From Sweltsa coloradensis (lineage: Eukaryota; Arthropoda; Insecta; Plecoptera; Chloroperlidae): a stretch of DNA of 64,000 nt. Both the position numbers and the translations under genes were made by a program. The stretch is taken from assembly GCA_024449915.1 (NCBI GenBank), contig JAMZAV010000445.1, forward strand, positions 62,001 to 126,000, in the 5' to 3' direction. The notes beneath the pieces are model-generated. The model saw only the letters and a list, made by a program, of their open reading frames with translations, made no database searches and was not told the DNA's origin. Positions 24,786 through 37,304 of this stretch are shown here, piece after piece. Position 1 is the first letter of the stretch. Every line of letters starts with the position of its first letter.

Positions 24786-25265
24786 AACAAGTCCACGCCA
24801 ACGCGGCCTCTGTTGTGTCGACGAGTGACGGCCTTGGGAACGTCCACCTCGCCTTGAGCGAGTCGTGCGAAGCAACGAGGTATTCTCTGAAAACAATGAC
24901 CTCAAGACATCCTCGTCGGTCCCATCATTATCCATGAGAGTCACGCGAATGTCCCGGGTAGTCTTCCCGCCAAGCCGCCATTACCGTACACGTGCCGCCG
25001 CGGAGAGCGTGGACAGAGAGGGAGACACTCTCTGTCCTTCCTAGTCTCGCCTCGCTCCCCGTCTCCGTCGCACCCGCGGCAGGGGGACGCTCCCTCTCTC
25101 TCTCGACGTCCTCGGCTGCCACCCTCGTTCAACGCCCTCTGACGCGGCCGCGTCACAGACGGACCCGGGGCAAGAGCACGCACCATCACGTGGTGGCGTT
25201 GTGGCGGGAAAACGACGAGGGAGACGGGGCGGTGGCTGGCTGGACCGGGACGCGCGCGCACAGAT
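24786..25265. promoter_or_regulatory. CpG-dense block, possible promoter
   Basis: This is one of the most CpG-rich parts of the window, flanked by AT-rich DNA. It contains CACGTG near 24990 and 25190 and many CG dinucleotides. All six frames are fairly open here simply because of composition. No Kozak-plus-donor first exon stands out. Confidence 0.35.
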
Positions 25266-25519
25266 GAAAAACGACGGATTTTCTATGAAGATGCTCAAAA
25301 TCTTCTTCTGGTAGATTCTATTTTTCTTAGGAACGACCACTTTTGGCACTTACGGATACAGACACATCACTTTTTCCACGTGTCACACTATCTTCATATT
25401 TCGAACTAAGTAATTTAGGTTCTCGGAATAAATGTCTGCGGGCTGTTAGTATAGTCCGAGCCGAGTCAATTCCAGGATTCGCCTGTGGCTGAGAAAAATC
25501 TTTGAAATAATATTTCAGC

Positions 25520-25790
25520 CAGGGCTGCCGCCGACAGTGTTGGCTTGGGCGCTAAGCGCTCGACTCTTATTCGGGAGGTCCTGGGTTCGAATCCCATCGA
25601 GACCGGCATCCTGACTTAAGGTTTTTTCCAAGGTTTACCTCAAACGTTGAGGCGAATGCAAGGGATTGAGCCCTCGGACATCCCTTCACAATTTCCTATC
25701 CGCACATAGGCCTACCTAGTTCACCTGAAGAGGGGCTAATTGCACCCTATAACAGGTTTCCCACGATAAAAATTTAAATTTATACGTATG
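25520..25790 (+). mobile_element. tRNA-derived SINE
   Basis: The head has TTGGGCGCTAAGCGCTCGAC (A-box/D-arm-like), then CGGGAGGTC and a clear B box GGGTTCGAATCCC followed by ATCGAGACCGGCA. The next block (AAGGTTTTTTCCAAGGTTTA, then GAGGCGAATGCA) resembles the body of tRNA-SINEs widespread in arthropods, as I recall them. The end is AT-rich. The acceptor stem is degenerate, so I do not call a functional tRNA. Confidence 0.6.
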
Positions 25791-25830
25791 TACACGTGAG
25801 TGTGTATGTATGTACACGTATGTATGTATG

Positions 25831-25876
25831 TAGCGCACCGCGGCTTGGCTGCGGCGCCCTATAACGGGCACCTAGA
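25831..25876 (-). repeat. Short conserved repeat C (copy 2)
   Basis: This is the reverse complement of the GC-rich 45-bp block at 4651-4697. It lies just downstream of the SINE, next to a GTATGTAT/TACACGT microsatellite. Confidence 0.65.
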
Positions 25877-25943
25877 TGTATCAAATCGGCGATCTCTGGT
25901 CCTCTGTGTCGGTCTTCTATTAGTCGTTGTCTGAGTACGAATC

Positions 25944-25955
25944 TACGACGACTAC

Positions 25956-26024
<69 letters not shown>

Positions 26025-26038
26025 TACGACGACAACGA
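25944..26038. repeat. (ACG)n trinucleotide microsatellite
   Basis: About 30 ACG/CGA triplets with a few interruptions (TAC, ACA). The poly-Arg frame it creates on the minus strand has no gene context. Confidence 0.95.
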
Positions 26039-27517
26039 CTTGATCCTAGGGAGAGGCAATACGGTAGTACTGCGGTAATACTTATTATAGCATTAGCGTT
26101 TTCTCCCACTTTATTTCCATGTTATTCTTATCACCTCAGTGCAAGCTCTCCTCAGGAACCTACCTCTCTATGCATTTTTACCAATTAGTAAATAGCTCTT
26201 TCTGCTTTGTTAATGTCAATTACACCCGTTGCTCACGCCCACAGCATTCACATTTCTCGTGAAAACGTTACTCGTCATATTTCATATGTATACGATCCCT
26301 GTTCAGCTCATAACAAATAAACAGCTTTGGCAGGTTTTCAATTGGGGGCGGGGAGTAAGATAATAAAATCCAAGTACAATTACTTTATGCTAAAATGAAG
26401 TGGCCGACATCTTTCTGTGGAAGTGTTCAGCCTTGGGGTTTCCATTAATTACCATTTCACACATCCATGTATTTATGTATGTATTGGCGTGTCATCTTTC
26501 CGCGAACTGTGTTCTCCGTGGGACTAGTCCGAGATGAGCATATGTTTTAACCCGTGAATAAGGCGAACTGGAAGCGTAAAGTGTGGTTCTTAGAAGATCT
26601 ATCCCAAGGTCCCCACATGGCTGCTGGCAATATTACAAGTACGGTAACCACAGTACAGCCTTCATCTCTTTGCATGCCTTTTTCTTCCTCTCACATTTTA
26701 TATTTTGCTCTACTGGGTTTTTCGTTTTGATCTATTTTGCTACATGTTCAACGGACTGGCACACAAAATGACTATTAGACACTAATTGCCAGGTAGATAT
26801 AATTGCAGCCAATTACGAGTATCACACCATATCTTTATGTTTTGGACTCGCATATTGTTATATCTGCGATCTGCCACTCGTTAGTCGTCCTGGGAGCTGT
26901 CTACGGGCAAGATTAATCGTTTGTCCCAATGATGGTATAATTAGTAGGCCTAATAATACCCCCCCCCCCCAACCCCAAACAATATCTCCTTCAGCTAACA
27001 ACAATTTCCCCCCACTCGTTTCTATTTCAAAGGGTTATCATAGGATATCCTTGTCAGAATCTGTCACCGGAATATCCACATAAATAAATAAATATGTTTG
27101 TTTTCCCGTAGGAGACCTGTCCCTAGTTAGGAAGAGAGAAATGCATAAAAGTGAGATTTGACTGAGTAAAACCTTGTGGTAGCTTCAACGGGGATTGCCG
27201 GTGTGCCTGAGGGGCATCAAACCAACGACCTCCCGAGTGCCAAGTTAGTAGGCGTCTCTTGAACACCGCCTTTATCCGAAGTTTTGTTCAAAATAATCAA
27301 AATTCAAAATTTTGGCACACTTCAGTGCAGGATAATGTGTAATTTCAAAAGTGGTCTCTAGAACGTCTTTCAGTCATTCGACACAATGAATGACATGATT
27401 GGTTTCTTTCATCTGATAATCCTGACCACACGCACGAAACGAACATAATGGAGCTTGGTTGTTCGCGAAGGAACTGATTGGCTTTTAAAATCCATGTTCG
27501 AGCAGTAATCCCCAACA
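26039..27517. other. Non-coding stretch
   Basis: A C10 tract lies at about 26960-26969. A weak tRNA-like word on the minus strand lies near 27190-27260. No gene is recognised. Confidence 0.45.
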
Positions 27518-27830
27518 TCCTGCCCATCCGGGATCCCTACTCAGTGGAGACGCCGCATTCAGGAATCAGGACGACCAAACTGTAAACAACGCTTTCTTCA
27601 AATGGGTTTTCTTTGCTTTCGGAACCCTAATTGGTTGCTGTACCGGGGTTGCCATAATTTTAACCCAAAGTAGAGGGACAAATCTTTCCATGCAAAAATA
27701 ACATGGGGGTTTGGGGGGCCCTGCCCCCAACAATAACATCCTGCCCATCCCTACTCAGTAGACGCTGCATTCAGGAATCAGGACGACCAAACTGTAAACA
27801 ACGCTCTATTCAAAAGTTTTCTTTGCTTTC
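27518..27830. repeat. Direct duplication, about 100 bp, 219 bp apart
   Basis: Two copies (27518-27620 and 27737-27830) share CATCCTGCCCATCC, CCTACTCAGT, AGGAATCAGGACGACCAAAC and TGTAAACAACGCT. The spacer holds GGGGGTTTGGGGGGCCCTGC, a word class also seen inside the hAT-like element at 35092-36000. The block is probably transposon-derived. Confidence 0.8.
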
Positions 27831-30800
27831 TTGAAGGCGCCTAAAGGTGTTGTACTCTACACATAAAACAGATGACCAGGGCTACAAAATAAAAATATGC
27901 AAATTTCCAGCCTGTTGGAAGGTTATTGATAAATTAGAATTACAAGTTGGTCAAGCTTGGTATTGCATGAACCAACATCTGATGCGCAGTATTTTAGCTT
28001 GATTCGGTCCATCTGTCCCTGGAAGTGAATTACGCTTCACTCGGTTCCAAAGATGACTGTCACAATCAGAGTCGGTCAGTCAACACGTTGTTTGCAACAG
28101 AAGGTCACGTGATCACGGCCGGATGACGAACCGAACCGAACCTTCACTCGTCAACAACACAACATCATCTTCCTAGAACTAGATTCCAGAGGACTTGGAT
28201 TATTTACACATTTTGAAATCCTTTCACCGTCAACAAACTTGGGCCACTGACCACCGGTCGAACTTTGTAGTGTGTTCGACTTCGATGCAGCGTACACGTG
28301 ATTGCAGCGTATCGCGGGTCCGACGACGACGTGGGACGGTGGGCAGCCTCTGCACACTCCTATCCTGACAGCCACTCCTATCTTCATACATCAACTCTAT
28401 GCTCTTTCATTTCATACCTTTACACGGGATGTATGTATGTATTTCTAGTTCCTATAGTACCTAATTATAATTTATTGTGCAAAGGCGGTCGACTCGTCGA
28501 GTATGAACAAGTATACATTTTCAGTTTTGAATATTGGTGCTCCCGTAGTGATTGACACTTCTTGGTCCTACTCCTACCATTTACTTTCACAATAATATAA
28601 TGCTATTATGTTTTAACAAACGTAACGTAATTTTAAATACATCTCAATACAGCTTGGCAATGGCAACCTATTCTCCCATTCGAACTATGAAAGTTTTGTT
28701 GCTTTCAAGGTATTTTGTTTTTGCACCTTATTTTCCAACTTCAGAGTCCCCAAACAACATGTTTTGTTCGTGTTTCTGTTCAAAAGATGTTTTCTCCGAC
28801 TCCGACTCGATCTCGGTGTCGACGACATCGTCCGCGTCTCCCACGTGTTCCCGCGCAAGTTGTACGCGCCCTCACCACCGGCCGCGCCGCTTGACTCGGG
28901 GCCAGGGGTGGAAGTTTGTTCGCGTAACTCACCCCCTCCGGCAGTCGGTACCATGCCCCGGTCCAGCCAACTTGAGGCGAGGGCCGCGCCCTTTTCTCAG
29001 ATGAATCTTCTGGACGGGAGGAAAACCATATCAATACTTTATCATTACACTCTCCACCTCCACGAGGTTGACATGTTACTGTCAGTGAAAGACTTGATGT
29101 TCGTGAAGATGAAAACTACGACATGTTAGTTGAACTTGAAGGGAGAGGCTCGACGTGGGGACTGGTGAACGCAGGATCCTCTATAGTATCGCCTATGGCT
29201 GCATCTTGCGAGCATGGTCCGTGTTAGTCTTGAGTTCTTACGGTTATCGGGTTTCCCTTCCACAGTCTCACGTGACAACAAACTTCGAAGTAATTAGTAC
29301 CTATAAAACTGCACTGAAGTAGTTAGAAACCAAGAAGGCATAAGAAACATTATCTCAGCAAATGCAACCGCTTGTAAAAAGTTGCTACAGTCGGCAGGAT
29401 GAAAGCACGAGTCTCTAGCTTTGTATTTAAATAGACTTTTTTCCGGCCACATTCCTGGAATTATTATAATAATAACGTAACTAACGACAATACCAAGGAT
29501 AAAATAGATAGACATTAGTTTTCTTTTACATAATCATGAGGTAATGATTGTGGAGAAGCTGAGGAAATCATTGTATAATGGGCGGTACACGCAGGCGCAC
29601 AATGCATGTTGCCAATAGGATTTGTTATTATTGTTTGTTTGTTTGTTTGTTTGCACGAATTTGTCGGGAAACGCTCGGTGATACTTTGAAACTAGGACGT
29701 ACTTAGCATAACAAGTTGATGTTTGCGGTGGCATGTGTATTGTTTAGGCATCTGTTTGTTCCTAGGTTTCAATATTGGTAAACAATCTAAGATTATAATT
29801 TCGAACGAATTCGTTAGAATTCACAAGTATAAATTTACTAAGAATATGTTGTTTGCGAGCCTCTACATGTCTTGTTGTATTCACTTATGATGGGAAAATA
29901 CATACACAATAATTGTAATTACTTAGTGACTTGCAGATTCTCGAATGACTCGCTCGTGCCAGGAGAATGTTACTCATGAGACAACCAAGTGAACGGTTCA
30001 CGCGCCCTTGACTCCAAAAAACTTTATTTTAAACTGTCACCATGATCTTTTATCTTGGGTATTTTAATTGCACTTGTGTTTTTCAATTTCTCCGTTTAAA
30101 TATAATATTATTAAATATCAACTTATTTTTTTTGTAATTTTTTCAATTTCATGTTGTAATGTAAACTTCTGACGACGCTATGAACTATTTTATAGTTTAA
30201 ATAATATTATGAACGGTCTTGTGGACATTTTGTATGTTGTATAGTAGCGGGTGTGTTGTGTGCAATGTGATTGTAAACTTTTTCCAAGTAGGAACCATTT
30301 AAAAAGTGTGAATCGTTTCATTCATCGAAGTTTATAACGGAACGGAACATGCAACATGATATAGACATTACATTACAAAAGTGTGTAATAAACAAACCCC
30401 CCTGGTTGTTGAGGTGAGCAGGAAGGAAGGGATGCAACCGTCATCCCGCCCACCTACCCCGAACTAACGGGACCCAACCACCCAAGAGGGGGGCGCAACC
30501 CTCCTCGATTAGATTCACCATCACATAACTAGTAAACAGGCTATAAAATGTGAATTGCTCGGAAAGAATGACGTGTTATTAGGCCTATGAAGTCGGATTA
30601 TCGCAGGGGTTGGTCCATTATCACGCGCGGCCAAGGGTATGTTATGTGTTTTATTTCACAATATCTTATGGCGTCGCTCACACTGGAGATTAGCGGGTAA
30701 TATACTGGCGAGTAGAGTCCATTCCCTCACTGGTTATTATACAGCTGTGATAGACGGGGGGAACTTCCATGTCTTGGGTGTTGAATTCGACGTTGCATGG

Positions 30801-31865
30801 AGTCTATAATACTACAATCCTTTTAAAATGCCACATGAATGTCTGGGTCTGGGAGCTTGTCAAAAAAAGATTTGCATTCGTAGAATGTGTTTAAAATACA
30901 TTACATTCTAAAATGCATAAAAACATGAGATATTCATTTCATAACTGTTTCCTTATTAGTGAAGAAACTCGAGTGAAATTAATATCGTGATTGATTGGCG
31001 TGGCACTTTTGAACAATGAACTCCTACAAAAATGTGGGGAATTTCGCATAAAATAAGAAAGATGATTCATAAAATAATGTAACAATGGGAGTAAATTGCT
31101 GGTAAATAGTTCGGATTGACTTGAAAGCCCGAGCTAATGTCGGCCTTGTTCGGGCGGCGGAGAAAGGTGTGGGGGCTGGGAGTGTCTCCAGGCATTGAGC
31201 CCTCGCGGAAGTTAATGGCATTCCGATATAACAGACGTGACTTCAGACTTAATTATTCATTACGAACAAGAGTGAGAATGTTTCATGTCGGCGATATTCG
31301 CCTGTGTTTGGAGTCGCTGCGGTCGGAGAAGATTATCTACCCACCTACTGCGTCGGGACGAGTAATTTACTACCCGCGCTCCCACTCTCTCAGGAAGCCA
31401 GCCCGTGGGAGGATAGTGAAGCAAAGTGGGAGAATCCGACGTATTTCTACTCAACCTCCCACGAGCACGAGAAGACACTTGGGAAATACGAATGATTCCT
31501 CTCGAAGCTGGAACAATTTCAAGCGAGTAATAAATAGTTTGAATGAGTTCCGCGGATATATGTATGTGTTTTTCAATGTCACCACCGTCCAACAATTTTT
31601 AGATTGACTATTTTTTTTAAATGCAAAAACAGGATGTTTGGATCAACGCACACGGTACTGTGAAATAGACGCAAATATTATTCCAATTTCCTGGTAGAGA
31701 ACTGAAAAGTAGGCCTACCTACATGAACATCATTAGGTAGATCTGCTGTATATCTGCGTAAAATATTATAGAATGCTCGCGAAATTCTGTGCGTACGGTT
31801 TTAAAATATATTGGGTCGTCTGTGACTAGATCTGTCCAGCATACGCGGTCGCCTTCTAAAAGGTT
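27831..31865. other. Non-coding stretch, possible CpG-rich sub-block
   Basis: 28790-29000 is CpG-rich and open in several frames on both strands. A 156-residue frame at 31137-31607 has no recognisable domain. I see no supported gene. Confidence 0.4.
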
Positions 31866-32035
31866 GATTAAATAAATAAATAAATCTTATTTAGAGTCTA
31901 CTCACTCAGTTATATTTCTGATTTTCAGTGGGGGACTTTAAATCAAAGCGACCAAGCCAAACCTGCAGGCCCCGACGCAATCGACGAGTGAGCGATAACC
32001 AACCAAAGATCGATATTTTTAATAGGAAATATAGC
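31866..32035 (-). repeat. Repeat family A, longer copy
   Basis: Plus-strand landmarks: AAATAAATAAATAAATC, TTAGAGTCTACTCACTCAGT, TTTTCAGTGGGGGAC, AAAGCGACCAAGCCAA, CCTGCAGGCCCCGACGCAAT, GTGAGCGATAACCAACCAAA. The same series is at 57555-57720, giving a family length of at least 165 bp. Confidence 0.85.
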
Positions 32036-34297
32036 AGCGTCATTCGTGAAAAGATTGCGTGAACGTTGAGAGCCCAGAAGAATTAAATAAACAAAACAAA
32101 CCACAAAAACTTGGGAAACAAATCTAAAGTTTATTCGGGTATCAAAAACAAAATGTTGATCTTTGAAATATGTGTACATAAGAGTGTGGTGTGTTGTTGA
32201 AGGGTCAGAGCCCCCATGTTCCACGCCACGCCACACGTGTCGTGCCCTGGTGGAAAGTAAAAGGGAAAGGTCCGGTAGATAAAGTAGCACCTGATACTGA
32301 TGGTATCACCGACTTTTGAGTGATGTTTCCGTTACAACGGTGTCTGTCTCGATAAACCATGTTTATCTCCCTCTACCAGACATTTCATATCCCGTGGATT
32401 AACTATATAAGCACAACGTAGCTGCATGATGATGATAACGACGCGTGATATATGATTTCAATAGTTTTCCTCAACCCTCACTGACGTCAATCAGTTTTAA
32501 TAGTTTGAACTTGAAGGGAGATATAATATATCAAGTACATTCGAGTAAATATACGGACACAACTCAAAAATTAATTATTAATTCAATTGACCACGAAGGA
32601 GATACCATTATTCAGTACTCTACATGGAATTCTGTTTGTAGAAATTATTGAAAAAATAAACTAATTTCTTTGGGGGATTCCCGAATCGTATTATTTAGTT
32701 TTACTTGATAGCAATTCTTGTGTATAAAACCAAACGAATTAATTAAGGCTTAGGTTCACTTTTACCGTAGTATAGGTTAATATATTCGTACCCATAGCAA
32801 CACAGCGAAGTGGCCTTGACTGCTAGGACGACCTTAAAAGTGCGTACACCTTGCTTATTTCCTATTTTGTCTCTAAAGGCAGAACTGCAACTCGGACTTG
32901 GAAGCCACTTTACCTAACAGCAATCACATACCAGGGCGCGTGGGTAGAGTTACACCCAATCACACTTATGATTCGCAATCAACTCAAAAGTGCAAGCGAG
33001 TTTTTTATTTCACGCGCCGAATGGTAAACATTTCCATACAAATAACCGTATTGGCCTCGGCCAAACGTGTTTTATTTACCTGTTTCAGATCAAATAAACC
33101 AGTACCGAATCGTTTGCATTTGTCTTGTTGCTAGCCGGGGGTATTAACCGGGAGGTGGCTCATTGTTTAGCGCGCGGTGCACCGGCGTTCTAGGAAGATA
33201 TAGATAGACTCATACCTTATAAAGCGTCAGAAACCTAACCCGACTCCCATAACACCCAGATGTGTTTTCAAAGAAGATTAAGTTGATTTATCAAGCAAAT
33301 TTTTTGTGCTTTAGCGAGGCTCTTCGCAGTACAAAATTTCTTTAACAGATTTTTTTGCTAGCGTCGACGCCGTTTCTTGTTGTTTTTTAATGTATGATGA
33401 CAAGATAAACAATAAATAATAAACAAATCTTCGATCACAAAATGTCTCTTTCTAGCGACTTTCTTTTGAAGAATAACTTTTTCTAAAATTGCAAGTATTT
33501 AGATTTTAGAATGTGTCAAAAAGGTAAAAAACACAAAATTGTAATAAATCTTCATTTTCTTATTGATTTGCGATAAGTGATGCGTTAAATGATGAAAATC
33601 TGCCATGACAGAGGCCGGCGGCTCGTACATTTATCCATTTTTAGCAAATTGAACACAAAGTTGCGCTGACGTCCGAGCATCGAATCAGTCCCACACTCTC
33701 AAAAGAGAACACATTTGAATCCCAACAAGAAGTTGAGGATGCGCCAAGTGCGCGTGCACCGGGAACATCTCGGTGCTGTGACGTCACGGCGCCCGATGAC
33801 GCACCGGGATCAGGAAACTAGGGATAGGTTACAATAATTCCCTCCATCCTGTGCGCCGCGTGTCTTTGCCCTGGGCGCTACAGTGTTTTGCCTTCTGTTC
33901 CCGCTCGGGGCGCTTTTTTGGCCCCAACTCGAGGAGGTTCCGGTGGAAATTGGGGCTTACAGTAATTTAATTCCCCCCAACTATAACCAGGCGTCAGACC
34001 CGGCGTTTAGATAAGTCTGCTCGTAAATCCCGCCCGATTACCCGCGTTACACCAGAGGTGCAAGTTTAATAACGCGCCTCCTATCATTCATGGTCGACAC
34101 GCGCTCGCGACTATTTACATAAGAACTCACCAGGCTCGTCTGACAGGTCGTGAACTCTACTTTATGCCTGCGTTTGGTTTTCATTAACAGGGATTTATCC
34201 ATCACCAGTACTCGACATTATTTATTACTTATATACCTTACTTTGCAATGGATTAGGCTGTCATAATTATGAGATCATGATTTCATAACAACTACCA
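32036..34297. other. Non-coding stretch with CRE sites
   Basis: Perfect TGACGTCA at 32482-32489 and 33779-33786, the latter inside a CpG-rich block (about 33720-34120). No gene is recognised. Confidence 0.45.
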
Positions 34298-34400
34298 TAA
34301 AATAAATAAATACATTCGTATTTAGAGTCTACCCACTCAGTCGCATAACTGGACAGTAAACCAAAGCGACCAAGCCAACCCGTGTAGGCCTACGCAATCT
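34298..34400 (-). repeat. Repeat family A, truncated copy
   Basis: AAATAAATAAATAC, TTAGAGTCTACCCACTCAGT, then AAACCAAAGCGACCAAGCCA. The middle GTGGGGG block is deleted. Confidence 0.8.
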
Positions 34401-35083
34401 ACGTTTTAGCTAATAGGGCCAAAACCATTATTGTGAATATCACAGTGTTGCCGTAGGAGAATTTTAATCCCTATAAAAATGCTTAAAACGGTCTAGATCA
34501 AGTGGTACAAGGTATAATTCATAATCATTGAGTATAGAACCTTAGCGACCCACTTAAATTGATATTTCCGCGTTCTGTTGTGGTATCCGTGATTACACTA
34601 AGCAGTCGTATTTGTTGTGTTTTCTGCCTCTTCTTTCCCTCCAAAGCCAGACCTTCTTTTCATGGAGTTATCATATCAGTCAAAACCATTTAAACTTTGT
34701 TATATAGTTGATATTGAAAGTGCGACATTTCCAAGTAAACCATGCAATTATGCCCTGATGGCTTAATTATATTTGTACCCTTGACACCGCAAGGTTAGGT
34801 TACACATGTAAACGTTGTCGCCGTTAGACACGTGTAAGTCTATTAGTGTTATCTCTACTCTGCATGCTAATGACGTCAAACCCTGCATTCAGTGCAACAG
34901 TGTGTGTAATAGCGTTGCATACAAAGTCACTTTATCCGCCCGTGTTATGTGAACGTTGATTACCCGAGCTGATAACAAAACTCTTTTTGGATTGTTGGTG
35001 TTGTTCGTTCAGTGGGCGGATGGTGGGCGTTATGTCACACCTACAGTAACTCGGTCCGTTGCAGTCTCTATTAGTGTGGTTAT

Positions 35084-36008
35084 GATGTGAGCAGTGTTGA
35101 ATCCAGCAATGATCCCGGGGGGGGGGGCATTCGCCGCCCCCCCCCCCCCCCCCGGGAATAAAAATTGAACTACATGAACTATTACATTCCTTTCATTTTT
35201 CAAATAAGTCACTTTGCCGTTTTTTTAAAAGGGCCACGAACCATAAATCTCTCACTGTGAAGGTTGTTAAGTTGTTAGTTTGTAACTGTATCAAATGGCA
35301 GACCCACGAAAAAACGTGTGGGCAACTCACGATGGTCAAGAGCTAGATTTGTAAATGTATGAGTCATTCGAAGGGCCCGACTTCTGTTTAGTAAATTCCC
35401 CCAAAAATGTGTCTTCTTTTGTATGTTGGCTTACAGTCGCGCCTTGAGAGGAATGCGCTTGCAGGACTTGATTACAGTTGATAGATATGTTGAGTCAGTG
35501 TACTTTCGATGCGAAAACACTATTATCAGGTAACCACTGCGTAGGCATCCTGTTAAAAGGAGGGATCAAACGCAGTTGTTCTTGTATATAGGCTCAGAAA
35601 CTGATACTTGCTTCCTAGTTAGTCGATTCACAAAATCGTGCCTGATGGTAAAATAAAAAAAAAAACTATTTCACCATGTTTGAAAATATCTATAATTTGT
35701 TTTTCGTTTCTATATGACCGTTTATGAATCTAGCGCGGTTTGAAGGTTAAATCTAGCAGATATTTTAGGAAACTTTAGCGTCAAAAAACACAAAAAAACT
35801 ACATTCTATTTGGTATTTGCGTTCAGACCAAACTTTTTTTCTAAAACGCACCAAACGCACTCATAAAATCCTGATTTTCAAAATTTTAGCCTGCGCGCAT
35901 GTTGGGGCAAAGCCCCCCAACCCCCCGTGCTTGGTCCCTATGTAATACTCCCGGGATCTTAAATAGCCCCCCCGGGATGAAAAGTCTGAATTCAACACTG
36001 GATGTGAG
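35084..36008. mobile_element. Non-autonomous hAT-like transposon with 8-bp TSD
   Basis: The element spans 35092-36000 (909 bp). Its ends are CAGTGTTGAAT and ATTCAACACTG. An exact 8-bp direct repeat, GATGTGAG, flanks it at 35084-35091 and 36001-36008. An 8-bp target duplication with CAG...CTG ends is the signature of the hAT superfamily. Inside are an 11-nt G run and a 17-nt C run near the left end, forming a hairpin with flanking TCCCGGG. No transposase is seen, so it depended on a partner element. Both ends and the duplication are intact, suggesting a recent insertion. Confidence 0.85.
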
Positions 36009-36899
36009 ACATATCAAGGACGCCGTGTCCGGGGCTCGAACCCCGGTTCTATAGATAGACGGTTCACACTAGAGGGAGTAGGGCGAGATACAAGATTACT
36101 AGGAACATGAAGAGCAAGAGTGTGGGAAGTGGTGCAGTTTCACATGAGAACGATGCGGCGATAATTAATTATGTGTACTGCGTTTTCACACTCTGCTCCT
36201 AGTGCACGGTATGTTAATGTTGAGTGTTTGTATATATAATTATGAACTTAAAATACGTTTCATTCAAGGTAGGTTCAGGAATGAAAACATACAAGATTTT
36301 GTGGGGATTTCTCTCTTCCGTGTTTTCTTTTCCAGCCCTTTCCTGTTGTCAAATCTCTACAGAAAAGATGGTGGTGACACCGTTAGTCTCTGATACAGCA
36401 AAACATGTTTATTTCACGTGCTCGTCTCGTGGCTTCTCGATATTGTTTTGCAACGGAAATGACTTGTGTAGTCTGCTAATTTTTCTCTGTTTCCTTACGT
36501 AAGTTAGATTGCTTAAATAATTGTTTTTTCGTGGCAAAGTTTAGCCCTCAAGCCGTGGACTTGCCGCTTTCCTACGATTGTTCTCAGCTAGCTAATATAA
36601 TCCACGCGCCGCTCGCATCTCCATAGACCACGTGCATTCTGTTATGTCTGGTGTGTCAAGTTGAGCGCGCACCGACCATAGAGCAGCGTGGTTTCAGTCC
36701 CCCCACCCCACACTCAGTGTTTCGGCGGGAGCGATGGAGGGGAAGGGCCTTCCCAGGCATTCGCCCTCCCCTACAACCAACGGCGGCGCGCCACTCCTTG
36801 AATAGTGTAGCCTCGCTGTTCGAACCGACTTGACGTGTTTGTTGTGACGGTTGAGCGGGAAAGCATTCCACTTGCTAATCAAACGGCAGTGGAGGCTGA
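36009..36899. other. Non-coding stretch upstream of candidate first exon
   Basis: A tRNA B-box-like word (GGGGCTCGAACCCC) at about 36030 lacks a matching A box. CACGTG lies near 36416 and 36630. It may contain promoter sequence for the exon at 37209. Confidence 0.35.
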
Positions 36900-37304
36900 A
36901 TCGATCAACACTGATTGTTGTTTAAGTACACTGGTGTGTTTTAGTGGTTATTGTAAAAGTGTGTAATAGTGTTTTAGTGAGTTTTATTCGGGTTGAATTT
37001 GAGCGGGAGTCTTGCCTTGACCGTAGACGAGAAAATCGAAACCCACACGTGTAGAGAAGATCGTCGGCCCGTCAAGCATTTCCCTCCCGCGTTCAGTTCA
37101 TTCATCCTGTATCTAAATATGATGGACATTTCGGGACTTAAACTTTAAACTAGAAACCATTGGAACTGTTAAGTGTGTGTGTGTGAACTATCGTATTAAT
37201 TGTGAACCATGAACAAGACAGAGAAATGTAGCCGCGGGAACGTTATAGTGGCGGCGATCACACGACTGTTGAAACTCGGCACCCAGGCGAAATCAAAGCG
37301 AAAG
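36900..37304 (+). CDS. Candidate distal first exon of PDPK1 (coding part 37209-37304)
   Basis: ATG at 37209 in the context AACCATGAA opens 32 codons (starting MNKTEKCSRG, ending QAKSKRK) and runs into a donor AAAG|GTATGT at 37305. The exon ends in phase 0, and the first conserved PDPK1 exon starts at 46074 in phase 0. A splice joining them (8.8-kb intron) would give a continuous reading frame of 594 residues. The upstream 300 bp would be 5' UTR and contains at least one out-of-frame ATG. PDK1 N-termini are poorly conserved, so homology cannot confirm it. Confidence 0.35.

Noticed and set aside
25780..26109. Poly-arginine protein
   Set aside because: It is the translation of the (ACG)n microsatellite.
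28552..29129. Overlapping 121-150 residue frames
   Set aside because: Openness in several frames at once reflects high GC; I found no domain or convincing donor site.
31137..31607. 156-residue open frame on the plus strand
   Set aside because: Very basic with no known motif, overlapped by another long frame on the opposite strand, and no promoter or splice context.
36020..36050. tRNA B-box-like GGGGCTCGAACCCC
   Set aside because: No A box or pairing acceptor stem at tRNA spacing; it lies just outside the hAT-like element.
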